Source: Algihabitans albus (GTDB lineage: Bacteria > Pseudomonadota > Alphaproteobacteria > Kiloniellales > DSM-21159). Taken from it: a stretch of 64,000 bases of DNA. A program made the position numbers and the translations under genes. Each line of letters begins with the position of its first letter. The first letter of the stretch is position 1. The DNA is taken from NCBI RefSeq assembly GCF_003572205.1, contig NZ_QXNY01000005.1, positions 186,001 to 250,000 of the forward strand, given 5' to 3'. The notes under the pieces are model-generated. The model was not told where the DNA came from. It worked only from the letters and a program-made list of their open reading frames with translations, and ran no database searches. Below, piece after piece: positions 16,725 to 25,645 of this stretch.

Positions 16725-18956
16725 ATGAACGCGATGAGACACCCGGACATCTTGCCTGCCGATCCGCTGGCCGATGCCAGGTTGACTCGTTTACGCCAGC
16801 AAGCCCGCCAACAGCCAAAGGATGCCGTCGCGAAAGTGTCCCTCGCCGATGCCCTGGTCGCGGCGGGGCGGGACCGGGAGGCTGAAAAGCTCTATCGAGA
16901 CCTTTTGCGCCTGCAGCCGGACCGGACCGAGATCCGTATCAGACTGGCGGCCGCACTGGCGCGCCTGGGCCGGGCCGGCGAGTCGGAACGGTTGCTGATG
17001 AAGCTGCTCGGGCAGCCGGTTCTGGAGAAGCCGGAGATTCGCGAGCTCGTCGCGAGCGTCCTGGCGACGGCCTGGTGCGGTGCGAAGGAGGCCCAGGCGG
17101 CGGCCGGACTGAGGCGTCTGCAGAAAGCCGCGCCGGAGCCGGACATTCTGGTCTGCGTCGCCGAGGCGTTCGGCGCCAAGGGACAGACGGGCCTGGCCGC
17201 GGAGGCCTGCAACCTTGCCCTGGACCGTTGGCCTCAGCACGCCGGCGCTTTCGCGCGTCTGGGCGCGATCCTGCTGGCATCGGGCGACGGCGAGGGCGCG
17301 ATCCTGGCCGGAGAGAAAGCGGTGACTCTGGACATGTCGCGGATCGATGCGCGCATGACGCTGGCACTCGGACTGATCCGTCTCTCCCGCTATCAAGAGG
17401 CCGAGCAAGTCTTCCAGGATGCTTTGCTCTTAGACTCCGAGAGTGCCGAGGTACTTGGCAACTACGCCAACTTTCTGCATGGGCTCGGCCGTAACGCGGA
17501 GGCTCGGCATCTGCTGAACCGCGCCATCGAACATCACCCCGGCATCGCCAATCTGTACTCGCTCTTGGGGCTGGTACTGATGCGGATGGGTAAGTTCGAT
17601 GAAGCTCTGGCATCACTCGACCGGGCCATCTCGCTGGATCCAGCCTCCGATCGCTTCGCGTCCGCGAAGGCCGATTGTCTCCTGGAACTGGACCGGATCG
17701 AGGAGGCCTGCGCGCTTCTGAGCGCTGTTATTGACCGCGATCCGAATCACGCGCCGGCCCTCTGCAGCCTGGCGCGGATCGATATCGAACGCGGCGATCT
17801 CGAAAGGGCCGACAGTCTGCTGGAGCGAGCCCTCGCGCTCGACCCCGATCGGGTGCACTCCTGGAACAATCTCGGTGTTTTGCGCAAGCGGCAGTTCCGT
17901 CACGCCGAGGCCTTGGCCGCCTTCGAGGAGGCGGGGCGCTGCGCTCCTTTGTCTCCCGGGACCCTCTACAACAAGGCTTTCGCTCTGCTCGGTGTCGGCC
18001 AGCTTGCCGAAGGTTGGGATCACTACGAGGTCGGCGTACACGCCAACCTGCGCAACGGCTGGCGCATGACCTTCAAGCCGATCTGGGACGGTGAGTCGCT
18101 TGCGGGCAAGTCTTTGGGGATCGTCGCCGAGCAGGGAATCGGCGATCAGATCATGTTTCTCTCCTGTCTTGAGGACTTCGCCAAAGGTCCGGGTTCCGAG
18201 GCCAAGCTTTCCCTGGAGGTGCATCCGAAGATCCGAGATCTGATCGCGCGATCCTTCCTAGATGTCGACGTCTGCGATGCGCTTCAAACACCGCAGAAGT
18301 CCTCGGCTGAAGCTTTCGAAGGCGATTTCGACTACGTCATGTATCTCGGCAGCCTACCTGCCGTCGTACGCCGGAGTCATAAGGACTTCACCGGTACGGG
18401 CGGATTTCTGAAGGCGGATCCGGCGCGTGTCGAACATTGGCGCGAGCGTCTCGCCGCCCTGGGGCCGGAGCCGGTCATCGGGCTGTGTTGGCGCTCGATG
18501 CTCCTGCATACCGGGCGTAATCACTGGTATCTGCAGTTGGAGGATCTAGAGCCGATCTTCACCTTGCCGGGCGCCCGCTTCGTCAGCCTGCAGTATGGAG
18601 ATGCCCGGACGGAACTGGCCGAAGCGGAGCGACGCTGGCCGGGCCGCATTCTCAGTCTCGAGGACGAGCTCGATCTCACCGACGACCTCGATGAGGTGGC
18701 CGCTCTGAATACGGCCCTGACGGCTGTGGTGGCGCCGAACACGACTTGCTCGGTCCTGTCGGCAGGCATTGGCTGTCCGACTTACGAGTTCACGGTCGGG
18801 CCGGCCTGGAACATGCTGGGCACCGACCATGTGCCCTTCTTTCCGTCCCAGAAAGTGTTCGACTATCCGTTCGGTACGCCCTTGGTCCAGGCAATCCCGA
18901 TGATCCGCGCTGCTCTACAGCGCGATCTTGGCTTATCTCAAGCGAGCGTCATATGA
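16725..18956 (+). CDS. TPR protein with glycosyltransferase-like C-terminal domain, candidate flagellin glycosyltransferase
   Basis: A 743-residue protein with a long array of tetratricopeptide repeats (about residues 25-430; for example AEKLYRDLLRLQPDRTEIRIRLA and ASLDRAISLDP). A C-terminal domain from about residue 445 has features of the GT9/GT41-like transferases joined to TPRs (GIVAEQGIGDQIMFLSCL; later PNTTCSVLSAGIGCPTYEF). This build is shared with FlmG, the Caulobacter enzyme that puts sugar on flagellins. Placement beside flagellin 2 and a sugar operon supports that role, which is inferred. ATGs at 16725 and 16734 are both possible starts. Confidence 0.75.
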   Translation: MNAMRHPDILPADPLADARLTRLRQQARQQPKDAVAKVSLADALVAAGRDREAEKLYRDLLRLQPDRTEIRIRLAAALARLGRAGESERLLMKLLGQPVLEKPEIRELVASVLATAWCGAKEAQAAAGLRRLQKAAPEPDILVCVAEAFGAKGQTGLAAEACNLALDRWPQHAGAFARLGAILLASGDGEGAILAGEKAVTLDMSRIDARMTLALGLIRLSRYQEAEQVFQDALLLDSESAEVLGNYANFLHGLGRNAEARHLLNRAIEHHPGIANLYSLLGLVLMRMGKFDEALASLDRAISLDPASDRFASAKADCLLELDRIEEACALLSAVIDRDPNHAPALCSLARIDIERGDLERADSLLERALALDPDRVHSWNNLGVLRKRQFRHAEALAAFEEAGRCAPLSPGTLYNKAFALLGVGQLAEGWDHYEVGVHANLRNGWRMTFKPIWDGESLAGKSLGIVAEQGIGDQIMFLSCLEDFAKGPGSEAKLSLEVHPKIRDLIARSFLDVDVCDALQTPQKSSAEAFEGDFDYVMYLGSLPAVVRRSHKDFTGTGGFLKADPARVEHWRERLAALGPEPVIGLCWRSMLLHTGRNHWYLQLEDLEPIFTLPGARFVSLQYGDARTELAEAERRWPGRILSLEDELDLTDDLDEVAALNTALTAVVAPNTTCSVLSAGIGCPTYEFTVGPAWNMLGTDHVPFFPSQKVFDYPFGTPLVQAIPMIRAALQRDLGLSQASVI

Positions 18957-19073
18957 CAGTAACGGCCCGGCGTTCGAGGTTTCTTAACCAGTCGCTCGGA
19001 AGCTGGGCCGGGCGCGGCACGGCTATTTGCGGCCTGCCGGCTGGTGGTGCGAACACCGCGAAGGAGTAGCGCC

Positions 19074-20171
19074 TTGAAAACGCGTTTCGGTGCCGATCAG
19101 GAGAAGACCCTGCGCCAAGCCCTGAAGGGGCGGCGAATCGCCTTGATCGGCGGCGCCGGTTTCATCGGCCATAACCTGGCCTTGGCACTTCAGGAATTGG
19201 GTGCCAAACCGCAGATCGTCGACAGCCTGCAGGTCAACAACTTGGGGGCCTACAGCCACGGTCTCGATAAGAACCCCAATGCAGGTCTCTATGTCGGTTT
19301 CATCAACCAGCGGCTCCAGTTGCTGTCGCAAAGGGGCATTCCGCTGCACATCGTCGATGCGCGCGACTACCAGGTGCTGAGCCGCCATCTGGAGTCGATC
19401 GATCCGGATTGCGTGATTCAGCTCGCTGCGGTGGCCCATGCCAACCGCGCAAACAAGGATCCCTACAGCACCTTCGATCATTCCATGCGCACGCTGGAGA
19501 ACGCATTGGACTGCGTGCGCGAACGGAACGCGCATTTCATCTTCTTCTCTTCCTCGATGGTCTATGGAAACTTCAATGGCGACGCCGTGGAGGAAGATCG
19601 GGTTTGCGAGCCGATCGGTATCTACGGCGCACTGAAGTTTGCAGGCGAGAAGCTGGTCATTGCCTACAACCAGGTCTTCGGGCTGGACTACACCATCGTC
19701 CGGCCCTCCGCCCTCTACGGCGAGCGCTGCGTCAGCCGGCGCGTCGGGCAGGCTTTCATCGAGAATGCGGTGCGCGGCAACACCGTGACGATCAACGGTG
19801 ACGGCAGCGATGCGCTCGACTTCACCTACATCGACGATCTGATCCAGGGGATCTGCCTGTCCATTGGCAAGCCGGAAGCGCGCAATCAGGCTTTCAATCT
19901 GACCTACGGCGACGGTCGCTCGCTGAACGACATGGCGGAGATGGTGCGGACGCGCTTTCCGGAAATCGAGGTCAAACACCACGCGCGCGACAGCCTGATG
20001 CCCGAACGCGGCACACTCTCGATCGAGAAGGCCCGCAGTCTGTTGGGCTATGCGCCGCAATATCCGCTCGAGCGCGGCTTCGACGCCTATATCGACTGGT
20101 ACTGCCGACTTGCCTCGGAACAGCCGGACCTGCTGGGTTTGCCTGCCGGTCTGCGCGACGCCGCGGAGTAG
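19074..20171 (+). CDS. NAD-dependent epimerase/dehydratase (NDP-sugar)
   Basis: An extended short-chain dehydrogenase acting on nucleotide sugars. The NAD-binding GGAGFIGHNLA motif is near residue 25, the active-site region is SSSMVYG followed by YGALK (catalytic Tyr and Lys), and DFTYIDDLIQGI is the usual substrate-domain motif. The start is the TTG at 19074: AAGGAG lies seven bases before it, whereas the GTG at 19044 has no ribosome site. It follows the TPR gene by about 120 bases in the same direction and probably supplies an early step of the same sugar. Confidence 0.86.
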   Translation: MKTRFGADQEKTLRQALKGRRIALIGGAGFIGHNLALALQELGAKPQIVDSLQVNNLGAYSHGLDKNPNAGLYVGFINQRLQLLSQRGIPLHIVDARDYQVLSRHLESIDPDCVIQLAAVAHANRANKDPYSTFDHSMRTLENALDCVRERNAHFIFFSSSMVYGNFNGDAVEEDRVCEPIGIYGALKFAGEKLVIAYNQVFGLDYTIVRPSALYGERCVSRRVGQAFIENAVRGNTVTINGDGSDALDFTYIDDLIQGICLSIGKPEARNQAFNLTYGDGRSLNDMAEMVRTRFPEIEVKHHARDSLMPERGTLSIEKARSLLGYAPQYPLERGFDAYIDWYCRLASEQPDLLGLPAGLRDAAE

Positions 20172-20772
20172 ACGCAGCACCAACCACTTCTACAGTAGCG
20201 CTCTCTCCTTACGAGTGAGCAGGAGTCGCGCTCCAGACCAGATAGTGATCGGTCGGACCCACCTATTGGGTCCGGCGATGACGTTAAATCTGGTCTCGAT
20301 TCAAAGTGGTAGAGTCTGTTTCTTGGGATCGGCGGAACCGCGAAGCGAGTCCATACCATCACAACAGGCGCTAGGCGGCATCGCCGGAGTGACTCCACCT
20401 ACGGCAATCCTGCTGCAGTCGTGTGACGTTCGGCAACGTGCCTCCTCGGCTATGCGCACAAACCGGCAGATCTATCTGTCGAGCGTTGCATCTTGCTTCA
20501 GGCCCTATGCGATCGCGGGAGCCGCCCCGATCACCCGAATCGCTCTTGCAAAGACCATGCGCGACGGTCTCTCGACCGCCCGGGCTCGCCGCGCGCGCCA
20601 TGGCCACGCCGACCGTCCGACTGTTCAGAGTATGTCGCAGCAATGGCGAGACGGTTGTGCATTCCCAACTCGGCGATTATCTGAAGTTGAATAGAAATCA
20701 AAAAATACAATAATAAATATACAAATACTTTTAGTGGAATAGTTCTGAATTAACTGATTTATCACTGATTAA
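20172..20772. other. Gene-poor region with AT-rich patch
   Basis: No convincing gene is seen on either strand; the open frames have no family features. The first about 520 bases keep the local base composition. Bases 20690-20780 are strikingly AT-rich (runs such as AAAAAATACAATAATAAATATAC), unlike the rest of the window. This may be a promoter remnant or the join of a rearrangement next to the 20773-20958 gene fragment. Confidence 0.5.
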
Positions 20773-20958
20773 ATGCGTGAGTGGAATTTGATCTATGAAG
20801 TAAGGGAGCGGGCGGAAATGCCGGCAGTGAGCTTTGGTATCTTCGGCACGATCTTTGGAGCCCGCCTCAACCTCGCGAAGAAAATCCCCGTCGCCATTGT
20901 CGGCGCGGCCGCCTTTGCGACCGTCTGGTCGGGTACTACGGGGCCAGTTCCTCCCTAG
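20773..20958 (+). pseudogene. Fragment resembling the N-terminus of a methyl-accepting chemotaxis protein
   Basis: This 61-codon frame contains LNLAKKIPVAIVGAAAFATV, very like the cytoplasmic lead-in and first membrane helix that open many alphaproteobacterial chemoreceptors, then stops after TGPVPP. Nothing resembling a sensor, HAMP or signalling domain follows before the convergent asparagine-synthase homologue at 21019. I read it as the remnant of a receptor gene removed when the sugar operon was inserted or rearranged. A genuine small membrane protein is the alternative. Confidence 0.4.
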
Positions 20959-21018
20959 ACGTTTGAAGCTGCCAGGCCAGCGAAGCTCTCTCGACAGGCG
21001 TGACCGGTTGACGGGCAT

Positions 21019-22902
21019 TCACCCGGCACCGGCGCGCTCGCGGTGACGCTCCATCCAGAGGTCGAGGTTCAGGAGCTGCCAGAGCAGCATCATGTGGTTC
21101 TCCTGAGGCCGGTCTCCTGCCACGATCTCCGCGTGCTCGTCCAGCAGCGCCTCGACCGCATCCGGGTCGAAAACCCCGCGTGTACGGAAGTCCGTCGAGC
21201 GGACGCGGTCGCGAAGGGCCTCCAGCGTTCGGCCGCCGAACCAGCGATGGGCGGGCGCATTCCATCCGGTTTTGGCGATCCGGGTCCGCGTCGCCTCGGG
21301 CAAGACGCCTTGCATGGCACGACGCAGCAACTGCTTGGTCACGCCGTCGCGGATCTTGAGATCGCCGGGCACCCGGTACATGAAGGCGACGAGACGGTGG
21401 TCCAAAAAGGGATCGTGGTGCGCCAGACCGAAGGCCGTGGCCTGGCGGTCTTCCGCGCGTAGGCAGCAGGGCAAAGTCTCGCGAAACATGTCCTGGAAGG
21501 TGCGGTTCTTGAGGTAGCTGTGGAAGGGTCCGCTCATGTCCGGTTCGAAACCGCCCATTTCGTCCCATTCGGGCGTCAGAAGAGGGCGGTAGCGAAACAG
21601 CCGTTCGGGATCGGCTTTGCACTGCCCCCGAACTACCGGGTCGGCCAGCCGCGCCATCATCTGCTCAGCGGCCGCAGCGTCCTTGCGGTAGATCGGATGA
21701 TCGTGGTGATGCGCCCAGGCCGCGACTTCGCGGGCGACCTCCGCCTCCCGCCCCGCCGCGCGCAGGTCCGCGAAATGCAGTGGAAAATACTCGTATTCGC
21801 CGGCATTCAGTTCGTCGCCGCCGAGGCCGCCGAACAGCGCATCGAACCCGCCCGCCGCAACGTCCCGACAGAGAAGATGGTGGGATAGCCAGGTGGCGGT
21901 GGCGACGGGCTCATCGTGTATTTCTGTCAGTTCGGCGACCAGTCCGAAAAGATCCACGGAGTCGCCGACCTCGATCATGTGCCAGCGGGAGACGGCGGTC
22001 TCGACGACGTCCTGGATCTCGTTGCGTTCGTCGTAGCGAGGATCGACGTAGACACTGGAGATGGCCTCCTGTTTGCGCCCGGTAACCTCGGTGGCGCTGC
22101 AGAGGACCGAGGAGGAGTCGAGACCACCGGACAGCGTGAAGATGGGCCGCTCCGCGGTCGCGACCCGCTTGCGCACGGCCTCGAACAGCAAGGTTCGATA
22201 GGTTTCGGCCAACTCGTCCGCCTGAGCGACGGCGAATTCCGGTTCGTTCTCCAGGCACCACCAAGCCCGTACCTGCGGGGCTGTCTGAGGCGACGCTTCC
22301 AGGCGATGCCCGGCTGGAATTTGATAGACCGCGGCGTAGGGGGAGGCCTCAGGGACGGCGTCGATGCCGCGATAGTGGCAGGCGCCGAAGCGGGCGACGA
22401 ATTTCCGGTCCAGGTCGTTTGGAACCTCCGGGAGGGTCAGAAGCGCGCGGGGTTGCGATCCGAAGGCGATACCATCCGACAGCGGTGACCAGTAAAGCGG
22501 CTTCACTCCCAGGCGGTCGCGTGCGAGGTGCAGCTTGCGCGTTTCCGGATCGAAGGCGGCGAGGGCAAAGTCGCCGTCCAGGCGTTCGAGCGCGGCCGCG
22601 AAACCCAGCCGCCGAATCAAGCTTGCCACGAGCCGGATATCGCTCGCTTTCTCCAAACCGGTCTCGTTCTCAAGCTCCGCGCGGTTCAGCAACGCTCCGT
22701 CGAGGGCCAGCAGCAGTCCCTCGGTCTTACCGGTGCCGCCGGCCGGTCCGGAGGGCCGAAAAGCCCGATGGCCGAGGCCCGCACTGGCGCAGATTGTCGT
22801 GGCGTTGTTATGGCCGGGCAGACTGGTCAGCATCTGCTCCAGGGCGGCAGGATCGCCGGGCCGAGGGTTGGAAAAACGGAACAGGCCTGCAATGCGGGAC
22901 AT
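21019..22902 (-). CDS. Asparagine synthase-like protein with Ser in place of catalytic Cys2
   Basis: A 627-residue homologue of glutamine-hydrolysing asparagine synthetase, a class II amidotransferase. The N-terminal domain (residues 1-205) starts MSRIAGLF, where the family has MCGIAG, so the nucleophilic Cys2 is Ser. ARDRLGVKPLYW is kept. The synthetase domain has the ATP pyrophosphatase loop SGGLDSS (258-264) and GGLGGDEL. The start at 22902 is set by alignment to the family N-terminus. Without Cys2 it may use free ammonia or form an amide or ester by another route. It is the last gene of the sugar operon, 38 bases after a methyltransferase gene. Confidence 0.88.
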   Translation of the reverse strand: MSRIAGLFRFSNPRPGDPAALEQMLTSLPGHNNATTICASAGLGHRAFRPSGPAGGTGKTEGLLLALDGALLNRAELENETGLEKASDIRLVASLIRRLGFAAALERLDGDFALAAFDPETRKLHLARDRLGVKPLYWSPLSDGIAFGSQPRALLTLPEVPNDLDRKFVARFGACHYRGIDAVPEASPYAAVYQIPAGHRLEASPQTAPQVRAWWCLENEPEFAVAQADELAETYRTLLFEAVRKRVATAERPIFTLSGGLDSSSVLCSATEVTGRKQEAISSVYVDPRYDERNEIQDVVETAVSRWHMIEVGDSVDLFGLVAELTEIHDEPVATATWLSHHLLCRDVAAGGFDALFGGLGGDELNAGEYEYFPLHFADLRAAGREAEVAREVAAWAHHHDHPIYRKDAAAAEQMMARLADPVVRGQCKADPERLFRYRPLLTPEWDEMGGFEPDMSGPFHSYLKNRTFQDMFRETLPCCLRAEDRQATAFGLAHHDPFLDHRLVAFMYRVPGDLKIRDGVTKQLLRRAMQGVLPEATRTRIAKTGWNAPAHRWFGGRTLEALRDRVRSTDFRTRGVFDPDAVEALLDEHAEIVAGDRPQENHMMLLWQLLNLDLWMERHRERAGAG

Positions 22903-22940
22903 GGTTGGGGTGTCTCGTCTTCTTGTTGCGCTGACTGGCT

Positions 22941-23666
22941 TTACGCCGGCACGCCGCAGCGGGTTGCGACCAGGAAGCTCCACCAGTGGGGATAGCCGAT
23001 CACGTTTTCCGGGCGCCCGCCGCTGCGTCGGTCGATCACTTCGATGACAGAGAAGCCTCGAGCCTCGATGAAGGCGATCAGATCGCGCCGGTCGTAGGCG
23101 TTGACGTGTACCGAAAGCGCCACACCGGGATCGAGGTAGGCGTCCTGAACATACCGGTAGTCGGCACCGTCCTTGATCGACTCCCGCAGGATCAGCGATT
23201 TGCGCGTTGCCTTCAGCAGACGTTCCAGCGGCCGGTGGTAGTTGTCCAGGTTGGACAGCAGATTGATGCAGAGCAGATGGTCGGCGCTGCCCTGGAAGTC
23301 CTCCAGCCGCAGATTTTGCAGACAATCGGACGGCAAGCCGAAGGGCGCCAGTTCGCGGCGGCCGATCTCGATAAACTCGGCCGTGGCGTCGAAGCCATGA
23401 TAGGCAAGGGTCAGATCCCGCTTGCGCAGCGAATGAAAGAAATAGCCGCTGCCGCAGCCGGCATCGATCACGCTGTCTCCTGGCGCGGCCAGAGGGGCCA
23501 GCAGCTCGGCCGCCTGAGCCAGGCAGTCCATCTCCTCGGCTTCGTCGCGGGCGCGGGCGGTGTAGAGCGCGCGAACGCTGGCGCTATGTTGCCAGATGTT
23601 ATGCGCCCTCCAGCCGTCGTCGCGGAGTTCTGCCGGACTCGAAGAGACAAGCGTGGCATGCGTCAT
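22941..23666 (-). CDS. SAM-dependent methyltransferase (class I)
   Basis: A 241-residue methyltransferase with motif I VIDAGCGSG (66-74), motif II YHGFDATAEFIEIG and a motif-IV-like DHLLCINLLSNLDNY. The C-terminus contains NAYDRRDLIAFIEARGF, typical of the sugar or small-molecule class. It lies nine bases after the neighbouring methyltransferase gene at 23676-24605, the second of three in a row here. The sugar position methylated is unknown. Confidence 0.82.
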   Translation of the reverse strand: MTHATLVSSSPAELRDDGWRAHNIWQHSASVRALYTARARDEAEEMDCLAQAAELLAPLAAPGDSVIDAGCGSGYFFHSLRKRDLTLAYHGFDATAEFIEIGRRELAPFGLPSDCLQNLRLEDFQGSADHLLCINLLSNLDNYHRPLERLLKATRKSLILRESIKDGADYRYVQDAYLDPGVALSVHVNAYDRRDLIAFIEARGFSVIEVIDRRSGGRPENVIGYPHWWSFLVATRCGVPA

Positions 23667-23675
23667 GCCAGTTCC

Positions 23676-24605
23676 CTACCTCGGCCTTCGGGCAACGAGA
23701 ATGAAAGCGGAGGCCATGAAGTGTCCGCGCCAGTCTGTTGGATCTTCCATCGCAAGGCTGGCGCGGCGGAAGAGGGCGGGGGCCTTGGCCTCAAGCATCG
23801 GCGGCAAGGCGTGGTAGTGATAGAAGAGGGTGCGGATCTCCTCAAGCCCGGCTGCTTCGGCAAGGGCGCGCAGCTCAAAGGGATTGTGGGTGCGCGACAG
23901 TACCTCGTCGTAACCCGGTTCGTCCGCGTAGCCGCCGCGCAAGGGTGGCAGATCGGTGCGGAAGCGCTCGTCCAGGCTGGACAAAGCAGCCGCCAGAGCC
24001 GTGCGTTCGCTGGCTGTCTCCGCCGTTTCAGCTAGGGCTTCTTCGCGGATCAGACGGTCGCGGAACAAGGCTCGGCTGTAGCGGTTGAGGGTGAAGAGCC
24101 CGAAGAGCTCGTTACGGGCCTCGACGGCCATCACGCCGCCAGGTGCCAGAGCGTCGCGCAGATGGGCGATTACCCCGCTGTCGGCTTCGGCCGGGATGTG
24201 GGGTAGTACGCCGAAACAGATGGCGGCATCGAACCCATCGGCAGACGCGCCGCTTGGCGGCGCGAAGGCGCCGGCGTCCAGGACACTCCCCTCCCAGATC
24301 CGTCCGGGTGGCAGACCTTGTTCACCGAGAATGCGTCGCGCTTCTAAGGTCATTTCCGGCGTCACGTCGAAGCCGTAGCGCTCCAAGCCGGGTAGGGCGA
24401 GATCTCGCAGCATGGACGCCGGTCCGCAACCGGCGTCCAGCAGGCTGCCTGCGCCCTCGTTCTGCAAAAGCGCACGAACGATGTCGGTGTGGACCGGTGG
24501 ATAGGCGCTGTCCGACGCGTAGTAGTCATCGTAGTAGCGCTCGCCCCAGGTGCTGTAACAGCGCCGGATCGCGGTCTCCAGGTCGGGACGGTCGGTCTTG
24601 GCCAT
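23676..24605 (-). CDS. SAM-dependent methyltransferase (class I)
   Basis: A 309-residue protein. Motif I LLDAGCGPA lies at residues 55-63, the motif II acid is in YGFDVTPEM, and FDAAICFGVLPHIPAEAD is motif-IV-like. ALAPGGVMAVEARNELFGLFTLNRYS resembles the matching part of the 15744-16646 methyltransferase (LNAFTLRFFREN), suggesting a related substrate. The start at 24605 gives a normal N-terminus; the frame is open much further upstream inside the previous gene, which is not used. Five bases separate it from that gene. Confidence 0.82.
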   Translation of the reverse strand: MAKTDRPDLETAIRRCYSTWGERYYDDYYASDSAYPPVHTDIVRALLQNEGAGSLLDAGCGPASMLRDLALPGLERYGFDVTPEMTLEARRILGEQGLPPGRIWEGSVLDAGAFAPPSGASADGFDAAICFGVLPHIPAEADSGVIAHLRDALAPGGVMAVEARNELFGLFTLNRYSRALFRDRLIREEALAETAETASERTALAAALSSLDERFRTDLPPLRGGYADEPGYDEVLSRTHNPFELRALAEAAGLEEIRTLFYHYHALPPMLEAKAPALFRRASLAMEDPTDWRGHFMASAFILVARRPR

Positions 24606-24610
24606 GCCGG

Positions 24611-25645
24611 TCACGTCACCTTCCGGGCGGCCAGCCACATGTGCGACGAGAGCCCCTGTTCGGCCAGGAACTGCTGGAACGGCCAGCCGAGCGTGTCCCA
24701 TTGGTCGAGCAGCACGCGCTTGAGGAAGGGGTCCAGATCGATCTCTCCGGCCAAGGCCGCGTCGCGCACGATTTCGGCGTCGAGCCGGCCGGGCGTATGG
24801 ATGCGCAGAACTTCGAAGCCCACCTCCTCGACCATGCGCGAGAGAGCGCGCGGCGTCAGGAGGTTGACGTGCTCGGTATCGACCGCCTGGGACTTCTCGC
24901 CGAGTAGCGCGATATCGAAGCCTTCGCCATTGGGACAGGACAGCACCAGCAAGCCGCCGGGTGCGACACAGGGCGCGATACCGGCGAGGAATCGGCGAGG
25001 GGCGAAAAGATGCTCGACGACCTCGAAGGCACAGACCACGTCGGCTTGCCCGACTTCGCTGTCGAGATCTTCGATCCGCCTCTCGACCACGTCGACCCCG
25101 CGTGCGCGGCAGGCGGCGGCCATTTCCGGCGTCGGCTCCACGCCGACGACCCGGGTAAAGGCGCCGGACTCGCTTGCCAGGGCTGAGAAGGTGCCGAAAC
25201 CGGGGCCGACTTCCAGCAGCAGGTCGCGGCGAATATCGAAGGTCTCGCAGTAGTCCAGCACGCGTGCCAGCCAAGGCTTGTGAATCTTCTCGCGCCGTGC
25301 CGCCTCGGAGGCCGGGAAGATGTGCTCCGCCCAGTAGGCGTAGTTCTCGGAGTTGGCGTAGTAGTCGGCCATCAAGGTTTCGCTCGGCCGCGGGCTCATA
25401 TAGAGCGTCCCACAGGTCGGACAGCGTTGGAACGCGAAGCCGTACTTCGAGAAAGCGGGCGTGGGCGTATCGCTGCCGCAGGCCGGGCAGGGCACACGCT
25501 GATGCGCGTCGGGGCTGGCATGCAGGCGGGCGATATCGCGCGCGAAAGCGGCTTCCTGCCCTCCCAGCAGCTCGTCAGGGCAGAGTTCCCGCTCGCTCAG
25601 CGGGTCTCCGATGTCGCTGTCGCTTTTCAGGTTCGGATCGGTCAT
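24611..25645 (-). CDS. Zinc-ribbon SAM-dependent methyltransferase
   Basis: A 344-residue protein with an N-terminal zinc ribbon, CPAC (53-56) and CPTC (75-78), then a class I methyltransferase domain with motif I LLEVGPGFG (143-151) and VVCAFEVVEHLFAPRRFL. This zinc-ribbon plus methyltransferase build is common among sugar C- and O-methyltransferases in lipopolysaccharide and antibiotic loci. The ATG at 25645 overlaps the stop of the HisF-WbpG fusion (ATGA), indicating coupled translation. Its tail (LDPFLKRVLLDQWDTLGWPF) is unassigned. Confidence 0.82.
   Translation of the reverse strand: MTDPNLKSDSDIGDPLSERELCPDELLGGQEAAFARDIARLHASPDAHQRVPCPACGSDTPTPAFSKYGFAFQRCPTCGTLYMSPRPSETLMADYYANSENYAYWAEHIFPASEAARREKIHKPWLARVLDYCETFDIRRDLLLEVGPGFGTFSALASESGAFTRVVGVEPTPEMAAACRARGVDVVERRIEDLDSEVGQADVVCAFEVVEHLFAPRRFLAGIAPCVAPGGLLVLSCPNGEGFDIALLGEKSQAVDTEHVNLLTPRALSRMVEEVGFEVLRIHTPGRLDAEIVRDAALAGEIDLDPFLKRVLLDQWDTLGWPFQQFLAEQGLSSHMWLAARKVT

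Noticed and set aside
20050-20694. Plus-strand frame of about 214 codons after the epimerase
   Set aside because: It begins inside the epimerase gene in another frame, has no recognisable domain and no ribosome site; I treat the region as non-coding.
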